Positions 6,770 through 14,563 are shown, counted from the stretch's first letter. The stretch: 15,406 nucleotides of DNA from CAYGXH01 sp964354485 (GCA_964354485.1 CAYGZY010000172.1:1-15406); one strand, 5' to 3'. Numbers and translations: made by a program. The notes: generated by a model not told the origin, from the sequence alone.

Positions 6770-8592
6770 ATTGCTGTGTCCTTCTGAATTTTCGCGACGA
6801 TATATTTATTGTAGATGAATGAGAGATCACGGTCATGAAGACGTGTTGCCAGGGCCTCATCCGGAATAATCTCTTCAGCAAGCGAACCGGGGCATCCGCG
6901 CGGGACCAGAAGATTCCTGAATGTCAAGACGGCTCCATCGGTTGCAACACGTAATGTTTCCTTCATCAGCGCTTCGGCGGTCTCCTTCGGCATCCACTCA
7001 AAGATGTTGGTGAAATTAAATTTTGAAATGAATCCGTCCCGCAAATGTGAGAAGTAATTCTCACACCGGTCGGTGATTATGCTGATCCGGTTAAGGCGTT
7101 CGCGGATTATCTCGTAATTATTCCGTCGTAGATATGGCGGTAAATGGTATTCATCGAAATATTTCCCGAGTAAAATGTAAGAGAGAAAATAACTATCCTT
7201 CATAGGAAGCTCCGTAAGGGCGTGTCTGCCTTTCAGGGCAAAGTGTTTGCCAAATGAAAAATTATCCTCAAGCTGAGCAAAAAACGCTTTGTCAAAGAAG
7301 AGACTCATTACTCGTCTACTCAACATGATACGTGTGAGCAGCTTCCATCTGATGTTATTCCATTTTTTATTGTAAAGTGACGTTCTTATTGCCGCACTAT
7401 CAGTCTCGAAGAATTGATTAATTAATTGTTTACCCGCGACTGCATAGAGAAGAATTCTGAGCATCCGGATATACCGCTCGAATCGCCCGCAGTGAAGTAT
7501 TCCTCCCTCGATCTTCTCCGACTGATTGTCCCAGTATTCCCGCGAGGAGGGCGAGAGGTTTTCGCGGATTCGCGTATACAAATATTGCCTTCTCCCGGAT
7601 TCCCGGACGCCAATAAATTCAAGCAGTTCATCGTAGGATAACCTGCCGATGGCTGCCATCTTGAACTCGAGCAGGTGATTCTGATACGGATTAATATCAA
7701 GCGCGATAACCTTCTGCGGATTATCGAGAAGGAACGTTAATACATTACACCCGCCTGAAGTGATCGAAAAAACAACATCGCCGGATTTGATAGCGAATGC
7801 CGTCCGGTCCATCTGCGGATCTTCCCAGCACGATGCGTACAGGATGTCTTCAAAGACTTTGCTTTTTTTCTTTTTTGGAAGACCAATCTTTGTATGGGTG
7901 AAAGCCCAATCGAGTACCGCGGGAAGTCCGACAACAACCGCCTGCCATAGTTCATGCGTGAAGGATGCCAGAATAAAACCGGGGACAAAAAGAAGATAAA
8001 GCGCGTTATGACGTATCCCGTCCCTGTTAAAATGCAATGCGCCCCCTGTCTGAATAAAATTTCTTATACTTCTGAAAGACGGAAATAATCTCGGTACGCT
8101 ATTGATGTAATCGAGATATGCCTGACCGAACCTTTTCCTCAGCGATGCCTCTTCATATTTAATGAGCCGGACATAATGAACGATGAAGAGAATCGGCATC
8201 AGCACGCCGGCAGGAGGAAAACATAGGGCAAATCCGCAGATAGCGATAAGGTCGGCAAGGTATATCGGATTCCGGGCTAACCGGTATGGTCCATGAGACA
8301 ACAATGAATCTGTCTGAATTTTGAATGCCATAATCCGGTGAGAGGATAAGACACTCCCTGCCCACATCCGCATTAAGGAAGCAGAGCCGACTATTAAACC
8401 GACGAGGGCGTAGCCACCGGCCAGTGAGGCATTCACCGACAATTTGATTGTAGAGCCGATAATCACAATAAGAGACGGTGAGTGCTGGAAGAATAGTCTT
8501 ATAATGGTACAGACAAGAAGAACAATTCCGAGTGAAATGAAAATCCGGTATTCGAATTCAATGATGAGAAGATTCTCAAATATTTTTTTCAT
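6727..8592 (-). CDS. fusion of a membrane lipid methyltransferase (PEMT/ICMT type) and BtaA-like aminocarboxypropyl transferase
   Basis: The 621 residues hold two enzymes. Residues 1-175 or so are a multi-helix methyltransferase of the phospholipid/isoprenylcysteine type, with GPYRLARNPIYL (101-112) and EEASLRKRFGQAYLDYINSV (147-166), the SAM-binding signature of that family. After two more hydrophobic stretches (about 197-230) and a Lys-rich linker, residues 246-621 match BtaA (DUF3419): SCWEDP (254-259), SITSGGCNVL (277-286), ALDINPYQ (297-304), LLEFKMAAIG, and a late FTNIFEWMP segment. BtaA moves the 3-amino-3-carboxypropyl group of SAM onto diacylglycerol, giving diacylglyceryl-homoserine. 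The classical partner BtaB, a soluble N-methyltransferase, then makes the betaine lipid DGTS. Here an unrelated membrane methyltransferase may do that step. The gene overlaps the lipid-kinase gene by ATGA. Homology is strong; the product lipid is inferred. Confidence 0.87.
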   Translation of the reverse strand: MKKIFENLLIIEFEYRIFISLGIVLLVCTIIRLFFQHSPSLIVIIGSTIKLSVNASLAGGYALVGLIVGSASLMRMWAGSVLSSHRIMAFKIQTDSLLSHGPYRLARNPIYLADLIAICGFALCFPPAGVLMPILFIVHYVRLIKYEEASLRKRFGQAYLDYINSVPRLFPSFRSIRNFIQTGGALHFNRDGIRHNALYLLFVPGFILASFTHELWQAVVVGLPAVLDWAFTHTKIGLPKKKKSKVFEDILYASCWEDPQMDRTAFAIKSGDVVFSITSGGCNVLTFLLDNPQKVIALDINPYQNHLLEFKMAAIGRLSYDELLEFIGVRESGRRQYLYTRIRENLSPSSREYWDNQSEKIEGGILHCGRFERYIRMLRILLYAVAGKQLINQFFETDSAAIRTSLYNKKWNNIRWKLLTRIMLSRRVMSLFFDKAFFAQLEDNFSFGKHFALKGRHALTELPMKDSYFLSYILLGKYFDEYHLPPYLRRNNYEIIRERLNRISIITDRCENYFSHLRDGFISKFNFTNIFEWMPKETAEALMKETLRVATDGAVLTFRNLLVPRGCPGSLAEEIIPDEALATRLHDRDLSFIYNKYIVAKIQKDTAICYTELNRHAPVVA

Positions 8593-9551
8593 GGCTTATT
8601 ATTCCTATTTAATGAACAAACACGAAGAACATGGGGAAGAATACTTATAGAACAGGGTGTTGTGCCGAGTATCTCACCGTCTGCCGCGATCGGTACATCA
8701 TCGTGTGATATAATTGAGAGTGATATACATGGCTGATAACTGAATTTGGGCGATGTAATATGTTTGCCGGAATGAACTTTCGATAAGTTCATTATGCGCC
8801 GGAGTACGGATTGTTCCTTTATTGAAAGAACGTCGAGCACACCGTCATCATTTTTTGCGTTTGGTGTAAGCATCATGCCGCCTCCCATGTATGCACCGTT
8901 TCCGACAACCATTCCGTGGAGAGATGCAGATATTTCAGGGCTGTCGTTGATTTTATAAGTGAACTGACTGCTTTTATCTGAGAGTGCCGTCAGAAATGCT
9001 ATCAATCCGAACGCGAATTTCCCGCCAAATCGTTTGTATTTTGTCGCGACATTTTTCACGACCCTACCGCCAATTCCGATCTGGCATTCATTGATGAAAT
9101 AACGCTCGGCGAATTCTCTCACGGGATTCATAAATGTAATCCTGCCTATATCGATTATTTTAAACCGCCGTTGGGATATCGCATCAAGTTGGAAATCAAA
9201 GCTATTTTTTAACCCGAGACTTTGTGCGAATCCCTGCCCTGTGCCGCTATTTATTATACCAAGGGCACACTCCGGATTGATAATCCGTCCGTCTTCAAAA
9301 AAACCATTAACCGCTTCATTGAATGTGCCGTCGCCGCCGACCGCGATCATAAGTTCACACCCTTTTTTTATTGCCTGCCGCGCAGAATAGGTAGCGTCGT
9401 GTTGTGATCGCGCGAAATGAATCGAGTAATTTTTCCCGATACGATTCTCGATGGCGCTGAGATGGGATTTCCACTTCCTGCCGGTTTTTCCTGCTGCCGA
9501 AAGAGGATTGATGATAATATGCGTTTTTACTGTTTGATATTGACTTTTCAT
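8589..9551 (-). CDS. diacylglycerol/sphingosine kinase-like lipid kinase (YegS/BmrU family)
   Basis: This enzyme family uses ATP to phosphorylate a lipid alcohol, typically diacylglycerol. The 320 residues have the family outline: HIIINPLSAAGKTG at the start, the nucleotide-binding GGDGTFNE (72-79), an NSGTGQGFAQSLGL segment, VVGNGAYMGGGMMLTPNA in the middle, and a C-terminal ADGEILGTTPCSI. It is the first gene of the lipid operon, followed with a four-base ATGA overlap by the BtaA fusion that would use the same diacylglycerol pool. The ribosome site GAAGGA sits unusually close, about 2-3 bases from the ATG. A Pho-like promoter with a 30-base interval from the -10 to the ATG precedes it. Real substrate (diacylglycerol, a long-chain base or another lipid) is not determined. 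Confidence 0.87.
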   Translation of the reverse strand: MKSQYQTVKTHIIINPLSAAGKTGRKWKSHLSAIENRIGKNYSIHFARSQHDATYSARQAIKKGCELMIAVGGDGTFNEAVNGFFEDGRIINPECALGIINSGTGQGFAQSLGLKNSFDFQLDAISQRRFKIIDIGRITFMNPVREFAERYFINECQIGIGGRVVKNVATKYKRFGGKFAFGLIAFLTALSDKSSQFTYKINDSPEISASLHGMVVGNGAYMGGGMMLTPNAKNDDGVLDVLSIKEQSVLRRIMNLSKVHSGKHITSPKFSYQPCISLSIISHDDVPIAADGEILGTTPCSISILPHVLRVCSLNRNNKP

Positions 9552-9581
9552 TTTCCTTCAGCCAAATCTTTTCTTGAAGGA

Positions 9582-9657
9582 AATATACATCTAAGGGTAA
9601 GGGTTGTTGTCATAAAAATGTCAAAAGATGGTAAGAGTTATATACCTATGGTGTCAT
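9582..9657 (-). promoter_or_regulatory. Pho-box-like promoter of the lipid operon
   Basis: Read towards the gene: TTGACA (9624-9619), 5 bp, ATGACA (9613-9608), 20 bp, TATATT (9587-9582), then 30 bases to the ATG at 9551. A weak copy, CTTACC, lies 11 bp upstream (9635-9630), and a perfect ATGACA at 9657-9652 is four 11-bp turns from the first copy. The spacing from box to -10 and from -10 to start codon equals that of the promoter at 5590-5643 to the base. Confidence 0.72.
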
Positions 9658-9676
9658 CAGTTCTCCCCAATGATAA

Positions 9677-9769
9677 AGCAGGTTTTATCCTCTGCGCACC
9701 TTTGCGAACTCTGCGCTTCTGCGTATTAAGTTTTTTTATCGCAAAGACGCAAAGAACGCAGAGCAGGTT
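9677..9769. repeat. palindromic intergenic repeat flanked by AGCAGGTT direct repeats
   Basis: CTCTGCG-cacc-TTTGCG starting at 9690 is complementary, with one bulge, to CGCAAAG-AACGCAGAG ending at 9763. The arms are of the CGCAAAGACGCAAAG type that I remember as dispersed in many genomes. The octamer AGCAGGTT occurs on both sides, at 9677-9684 and 9762-9769, as an insertion footprint would. The element lies just past the response-regulator stop, so it may also serve as that operon's end; no T-run follows. Confidence 0.5.
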
Positions 9770-9776
9770 GGGCTAT

Positions 9777-10457
9777 TTATTTCGCAAACTTATATCCCGC
9801 CGTATGGACGGTGAGGATATGTTTCGGTTCGTTCGGAGTTTCTTCGAGTTTTTTCCTGATAGAAAGGATATAGTTGTCGACGGTTCGCGATGTAGGAAAA
9901 TATTCATACCCCCAGATATCATCAAGCAGCATCTCGCGCGTGACTACCTCGCCTTCGTGCTGAATGAAATATTTTAACACTTCAAATTCTTTTGCCGACA
10001 ATTTGACCGATTCCTTGTTTTTCGACGCGATCTGCTTTTTAAAATCGATATGCACAGTACCGAAGTTGTATTCATCAATTTCACGCTTCATTTCTCCTTT
10101 CCGGCGCAACAATGCTTTCACGCGCGCGAGGAGTTCCCGTATGCTGAACGGTTTCGTGACGTAGTCATCTGCGCCGAGTTCAAGACCCAGCACCTTGTCC
10201 ATTTCCTCCTTCTTACTCGTCAGAAAAATGATCGGAGTATCGATTCCCTCTTTCCGTATGTCTCGGCACACATCGAATCCATGTTTTTTCGGCAGCATAA
10301 TATCTAGAATTATAAGATCGACCTTCTCGCGTTTGAGGATCTGATGGCATTTTTCTCCATCCGTTGCTGTCAGGACTTCGTAATGTTCTTCCTTAAGATA
10401 TGCCTCAAGTCCTTTCAGGATGGCGGGATCATCTTCCACGACGAGTATCTTTTTCAT
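9777..10457 (-). CDS. two-component response regulator, OmpR/PhoB family
   Basis: A transcription factor switched by phosphorylation. In 226 residues it has a receiver domain (1-118 or so) with the acidic pair Glu8/Asp9-Asp10, phospho-acceptor Asp52 in LIILDIMLP, the conserved Thr in FLTSK and Lys in YVTKPF. A winged-helix DNA-binding domain (about 130-226) has LSAKEFEVLKYF, SRTVDNYILSIRKKLE and HTAGYKFAK. OmpR-family dimers bind tandem half-sites about 10-11 bp apart, the spacing of the three boxes in this window. Its ATG follows the kinase stop by one base, with a strong GGAGGGG site inside the kinase end. It is a reasonable candidate to bind those boxes, but a PhoB elsewhere in the genome is equally possible. 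Confidence 0.93.
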   Translation of the reverse strand: MKKILVVEDDPAILKGLEAYLKEEHYEVLTATDGEKCHQILKREKVDLIILDIMLPKKHGFDVCRDIRKEGIDTPIIFLTSKKEEMDKVLGLELGADDYVTKPFSIRELLARVKALLRRKGEMKREIDEYNFGTVHIDFKKQIASKNKESVKLSAKEFEVLKYFIQHEGEVVTREMLLDDIWGYEYFPTSRTVDNYILSIRKKLEETPNEPKHILTVHTAGYKFAK

Positions 10458-10458
10458 G

Positions 10459-12855
10459 TCACCCCTCCAAGCTCAATGGAAATAATAGTGTAAACGTGCT
10501 TCCTTTTCCCGGTGTGCTTTGAACCTCGACCTTTCCGCCGTGTGCTTCCATTACTTGCTTGACAATCGCCAATCCGAGTCCCGCACCGCCGGCGCCATGG
10601 GTCTTCCCACCACTTGCTCTGAAGAATGGTTCAAAAATATGTGGTACGTCTTCGGAGGTAATGCCGATTCCTTTATCGACAACCTGAAGCGCCGCAAATC
10701 CGCCGCGCTTCGAAAGCGATATTGATATTTCTTTTTCATCGTGAGAATATTTCATCGCGTTTGATATGAGGTTGATAAGCACTTCCATTACCGCGTCTTT
10801 ATCCGCGTTGATAATGCATTCATTATTGCAGAGTTGTTCATGTACAACACATTTCTCGATTCTAAACTGGTACTGTAAAAGCCGAAGAACGTGCCGTACG
10901 AGGGAATTCAACTCGATCTCAGAGAGATTGTATTCTTTTTCGCCCCGTTCTATCCGGGCGAAATCGAGAACATTATTGATGAGGCGGGTGAGCCGCTCAC
11001 TTTCTCCCTCGATAATTTCGAGATATTCGTTTGCCGCCGATTTGGAGATATTCTTTTTTGTCCGCAACAGTTCGGCAAACATCCTGATGGAAGTAATCGG
11101 GGTCTTCAGATCGTGAGAAACGCTTGAAACAAAATACGATTTGAGTTTATTAAGCTCTTCGAGCCGCTGAGTTTCAGCCTTTTCGAGAAGAAGTTTTTGC
11201 TGCAGCTCGATACGTTCGATCTTCAATCCCGCCTCTGTTGTAATCCAGCGCAGCAAATCGATATCTTCGGCCGTAAATTTCATGCCGGATTTTTTTTTGC
11301 CAAGGGCAAGAAATCCCAATATTTTCTTTTGTTCCAATGCCATCGGGAATACAAGCGCCATTTCCCATCGATTGAAAATATCCACATCAGCAGATTCAAA
11401 CATAACACCTGGTTCAATTTTATCAGGCAGGGCAAGCGGGTGATCAAGTCCGATGTTTAATTTATCCTTTTCAAACCGGAGGTTATGACGCTCAAGAATA
11501 TCAAAATTCCTATGCGCGATGAGACGGAGACGGGAGCCATGATCGAGAAGACGGAAAAAACCGATCCGTTCGGCAGGGAGAATTTCGTTGGTCCGGTTGA
11601 CGATCAATTCTGCAAGATCGCGGATCGTGACACATTGTTTAATTTCCTCAATCAATTTGTGCTGTGTTTGCCGGAAGTCATACTGGACACGAAAGAACAA
11701 CCGGTCTACTATATGCTGAACTTTCCTGCGCGCCGGCTCGAATAAGAAGGCTATCAGGGCCGCAGTGACAGTCGAAACGATGAGAGAAGTCTGTGGAGTA
11801 AATGACGTTATAATCTTCGCGGCCATTCCGACAACCGTCAGATAGACACCCAATCCGATGCCAACGGCAATCACGTACCCTACGCTGCGATTGATTATTA
11901 TGTCGATATCCATCGCATGATATTTGAGGATTGCGATGGAAAAGGTCACCGGAACGACCAGTAAAAAGGTGAGAAGCAGGTTTTCAGAAACCCACGGTGC
12001 ATATCCCAGTGCAATTGGCAGAGCCCAGAAAAAGACAAACGGCGCCGTGCCAATGGAGAGACCGTATAACATCCACCTGATCTTTTTCTTTTCGGGGAGC
12101 GAAGGAGCGTTTTTATACGAAAAAATAAAATTGATAATGCCCAGAATCAGAATGAGAAAGACAAAACCGTTTTGAAGCATCGCAGCAGTTTTCGAGGTCT
12201 GATACATTGTGTACGATTGCGCACTTGCCGCACCGATGTATAACGAGGCATGCCAGATGGTAAAAACGGCTGCCGCACAATACAGACATATCACCAGCCG
12301 CAGGAATTTTTTCCAGCGAACATACGGAAAGACGAAGGTAAAATGAACAAAGAGTACAGGACCGACTATATATGCCAGGAAGAAAATGGCGCATAATGTA
12401 TACCCTAACCACCATGGTTCAAGAACATATATCGTCTTCGTGCCGATGATCGCGGTTGCCACCGTTGTAGCGGTAAGATGAAAAATAACAGCAGCCCGGT
12501 CTCCCGACCTTCCGAAATAGACAAATGCGCCAAGCCCGAAAATAAGTATGATTACAAAAGCATCAAGAATGAGTACGGGTAACGGTGCATAATTCGTTAT
12601 ACTGATTGTCCGTGATTCCCCGGAAGGTGGGGCACTGACGGTTATCGAATCACCGACAGTGCGTCGGCTCAGTAAAAATTCAATATCATCACCGGACTCC
12701 ACATGCGTTCTATCAATCTGCAGTGTGGGCAGGAAAGCAAATTCCTGGGATATGAAGGGTTTTTGTGCGAGATGATAGAATGCGAAAGAAACGTATATTA
12801 AAAACACCAAATCGATGATTATGATTATCCGGTGATTTAAATGTTTGTCTGACAT
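10459..12855 (-). CDS. membrane sensor histidine kinase, 7TM plus GAF-like domain
   Basis: Phosphorylates the response regulator encoded 1 bp downstream. Of 798 residues, the first membrane segment is 10-30. A short outside loop follows (35-95; GDDIEF..RRTVGDSITV resembles part of a PDZ domain). Then come about eight hydrophobic segments to 371, with the MDIDIIINRSVGY and RRKVQHIVDRLFFR phrases typical of ComP-like 7TM sensors. A GAF-like domain covers about 400-545, a coiled linker 548-575, the dimerisation H-box SVSHDLKTPITS (His581), N-box NLISNAMKYS (695-704), G1 DKGIGI (727-732) and G2 GAGGAGLGL (754-762). The start has no strong ribosome site. It lacks the PAS layout of classical PhoR, so the signal it senses is unknown. 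None of the Pho-like boxes lies clearly before it. Confidence 0.92.
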   Translation of the reverse strand: MSDKHLNHRIIIIIDLVFLIYVSFAFYHLAQKPFISQEFAFLPTLQIDRTHVESGDDIEFLLSRRTVGDSITVSAPPSGESRTISITNYAPLPVLILDAFVIILIFGLGAFVYFGRSGDRAAVIFHLTATTVATAIIGTKTIYVLEPWWLGYTLCAIFFLAYIVGPVLFVHFTFVFPYVRWKKFLRLVICLYCAAAVFTIWHASLYIGAASAQSYTMYQTSKTAAMLQNGFVFLILILGIINFIFSYKNAPSLPEKKKIRWMLYGLSIGTAPFVFFWALPIALGYAPWVSENLLLTFLLVVPVTFSIAILKYHAMDIDIIINRSVGYVIAVGIGLGVYLTVVGMAAKIITSFTPQTSLIVSTVTAALIAFLFEPARRKVQHIVDRLFFRVQYDFRQTQHKLIEEIKQCVTIRDLAELIVNRTNEILPAERIGFFRLLDHGSRLRLIAHRNFDILERHNLRFEKDKLNIGLDHPLALPDKIEPGVMFESADVDIFNRWEMALVFPMALEQKKILGFLALGKKKSGMKFTAEDIDLLRWITTEAGLKIERIELQQKLLLEKAETQRLEELNKLKSYFVSSVSHDLKTPITSIRMFAELLRTKKNISKSAANEYLEIIEGESERLTRLINNVLDFARIERGEKEYNLSEIELNSLVRHVLRLLQYQFRIEKCVVHEQLCNNECIINADKDAVMEVLINLISNAMKYSHDEKEISISLSKRGGFAALQVVDKGIGITSEDVPHIFEPFFRASGGKTHGAGGAGLGLAIVKQVMEAHGGKVEVQSTPGKGSTFTLLFPLSLEG

Positions 12856-13164
12856 TCTTTTGGAAATGGCCTTAAATCCCGATGAATATTACTGAATTCG
12901 AACACAAGAGTCAAGCATCCTTCAGTTTTATCAATTTAGGACGCAAAAAATGGTCGATAGCTTCTGACAAAATGAATCCTATTCTCCACTTTTCTCGGAT
13001 TTCTCCAATCGCAACTATCAGGGATTTGACTTTTGCCAACGAGCTCAGTAAATTTTATATGGATACTTCCATTATTCTGACTTTGCGCTTTCACGGAGGG
13101 AGTTATCTGTCCAAAAGAATCATACTTTCAAAGTAAAACGAAAATCTCCAGATCCGTGAACAAT
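12856..13164. other. intergenic region between the divergent kinase operon and phospholipase gene
   Basis: The 424 bp between the two genes hold the phospholipase promoter (13165-13218) and leader. In the rest I see no convincing gene: an 84-codon + strand frame at 12882-13136 has no recognisable motif or ribosome site. The kinase promoter must lie here, but I cannot place it; no ATGACA repeat with the 20-bp spacing faces the kinase gene. Confidence 0.4.
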
Positions 13165-13218
13165 TTTACATTCTTTTGATAATTTTATGACAACTGGGCC
13201 TATCGAATACCATAAATT
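13165..13218 (+). promoter_or_regulatory. Pho-box-like promoter of the phospholipase gene
   Basis: Three tandem hexamers at an exact 11-bp period: TTTACA (13165-13170), TTGATA (13176-13181), ATGACA (13187-13192). After 20 bp comes TAAATT (13213-13218) as -10, and the chosen ATG follows 61 bases later. Orientation towards the gene, repeat period and box-to-(-10) spacing equal those of the two - strand promoters. One repeat is TTGATA rather than TTGACA, so it is a slightly weaker match. Confidence 0.62.
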
Positions 13219-13279
13219 AAGAGCGTAAATTAGTTCACAATAATTCACACATAATAACATGCTGGAGAGGAGTAATAAT

Positions 13280-14554
13280 ATGAGAAACTTGAGGAAGTTT
13301 TTTTGCCTTACGGTCATTTCGGTTCTGTTGGTGTCTACCGCATTTAGCTGGGGGGATGTCACACATATGTATTTTGTGAAGCGATTAGGCGCAAAACCGG
13401 GACCTGCGTATTTCAGCCAGATGTATGGGGCCATATTACCTGACGCGTTCAACTTTATGTTAGATGCGAACGGGCAATATCTGTATGTCCAGACGCACGA
13501 GAACTTTCAGCCGGTATATGCGCTCGCATGGAATCACAATCTCAAAGAAGTTGCTTTCGGCTTCGTAAGTCATAACCAATTGTTCGGTGCTGATTGGACC
13601 GCACATCTCGATGGATTCACATCGGGTGGCGGGTACGCCGTGGAAAAAGGAGCGTCTCTCGCCCCGTCGCTTATACCAACAATTATCACGATTCTGACCG
13701 ATGCCGGACTTGATCCATACACTGCTGAAGCGGTCGCGAATGGTATCGCTCCGGAACTCGGGCATGGTCTCGCAGAAACGGCAGTTGATATTCTTGTGAG
13801 ACGGGATCTTGACCGCTCGATCGGTCTGCATATGTATCTTGCCGCGAAAACACGCCATCACAATGTTCCGCTGCTGCTGTCAGCGACATACACGCAAGGA
13901 CTTGCAGACTTTGCCGGTATATCAGGAGAGGAAGCGGCGATGATAATCATCGGATCGGAGAATGGGTACCGGGAATATATCATGCAATACGGTCAGGCGT
14001 TCATGTTGCCGGAATCGCAAACAATTGCCTTACTTTCTGTACAAACCGCACAAATCGCAAAACTGTATCTCGAGGCTGCGGTAGGAAATGCGGTCACGGT
14101 AACGGTCACACCGGAACAAGTAGCATATTTCCTATCTGCTGCAATTTCCAATGTACAATCCGACTACGCGGAAGAACTTTCTCAGACGCTTGCTCATCTC
14201 AGTGAGGTTATGCTGCCCTATAGCAAAGGGCCGTTTGCGTGTTTACGCGGGGGAACAGCTCCTGAACCAGGATTGAGCGAAGCGATCCCGCTAGAATATT
14301 CTCTCAGCCAGAATTATCCGAATCCATTTAATCCGGCAACATCAATTTCGTACACGCTCCCTGTCGACGCGCATGTATCCCTGATAATTTACAATATGCT
14401 TGGACAGGAAGTTACCACGCTGGTGGATGGAGAACTGTCTGCCGGCGAGCACACTGCAACATGGATCGCATCCGATGTACCGAGTGGTATGTATATCTAC
14501 CGAATCGAAGCCGGTACGTTTTCCGCAGTAAAACAATTGATGATAGTAAAATAA
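13280..14554 (+). CDS. secreted zinc-dependent phospholipase C-like protein with type IX sorting domain
   Basis: The family hydrolyses phospholipids to diacylglycerol and a phosphorylated headgroup. I choose the ATG at 13280, seven codons inside the longest frame, because GGAGAGGAG lies 7 bases before it and a clean signal peptide follows (1-23, cleavage AFS/W). The mature protein would begin with Trp24, and His29 follows at the W-x4-H spacing known from S1/P1 nuclease, where the N-terminal Trp binds zinc. Other likely ligands are Asp55 (LPDA), His73 (THENF), His98 and Asp105/His109 (SHNQLFGADWTAH) and His162-x3-Glu166 (GHGLAE). Residues 344-424 are a type A sorting domain: NYPNPFNPATSISY, YNMLGQEVTTLV, PSGMYIYR. 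So it is probably exported by Sec and then the type IX system. A nuclease activity is the main alternative. A Pho-like box precedes it. Confidence 0.82.
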   Translation: MRNLRKFFCLTVISVLLVSTAFSWGDVTHMYFVKRLGAKPGPAYFSQMYGAILPDAFNFMLDANGQYLYVQTHENFQPVYALAWNHNLKEVAFGFVSHNQLFGADWTAHLDGFTSGGGYAVEKGASLAPSLIPTIITILTDAGLDPYTAEAVANGIAPELGHGLAETAVDILVRRDLDRSIGLHMYLAAKTRHHNVPLLLSATYTQGLADFAGISGEEAAMIIIGSENGYREYIMQYGQAFMLPESQTIALLSVQTAQIAKLYLEAAVGNAVTVTVTPEQVAYFLSAAISNVQSDYAEELSQTLAHLSEVMLPYSKGPFACLRGGTAPEPGLSEAIPLEYSLSQNYPNPFNPATSISYTLPVDAHVSLIIYNMLGQEVTTLVDGELSAGEHTATWIASDVPSGMYIYRIEAGTFSAVKQLMIVK

Positions 14555-14563
14555 GAACCTTCG

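Noticed and set aside
13026..13054. TTGACT with TAAATT at 17 bp as the phospholipase promoter
   Set aside because: It would leave a leader of over 200 bases, and the repeat-based promoter at 13165-13218 matches two other promoters exactly.
12882..13136. 84-codon + strand frame between the kinase and phospholipase genes
   Set aside because: No ribosome site, no recognisable motif, and no fit with neighbouring genes; likely chance.
13259..13279. ATG at 13259 as start of the phospholipase gene
   Set aside because: It would put the ribosome site GGAGAGGAG inside the gene and charged residues before an otherwise clean signal peptide.
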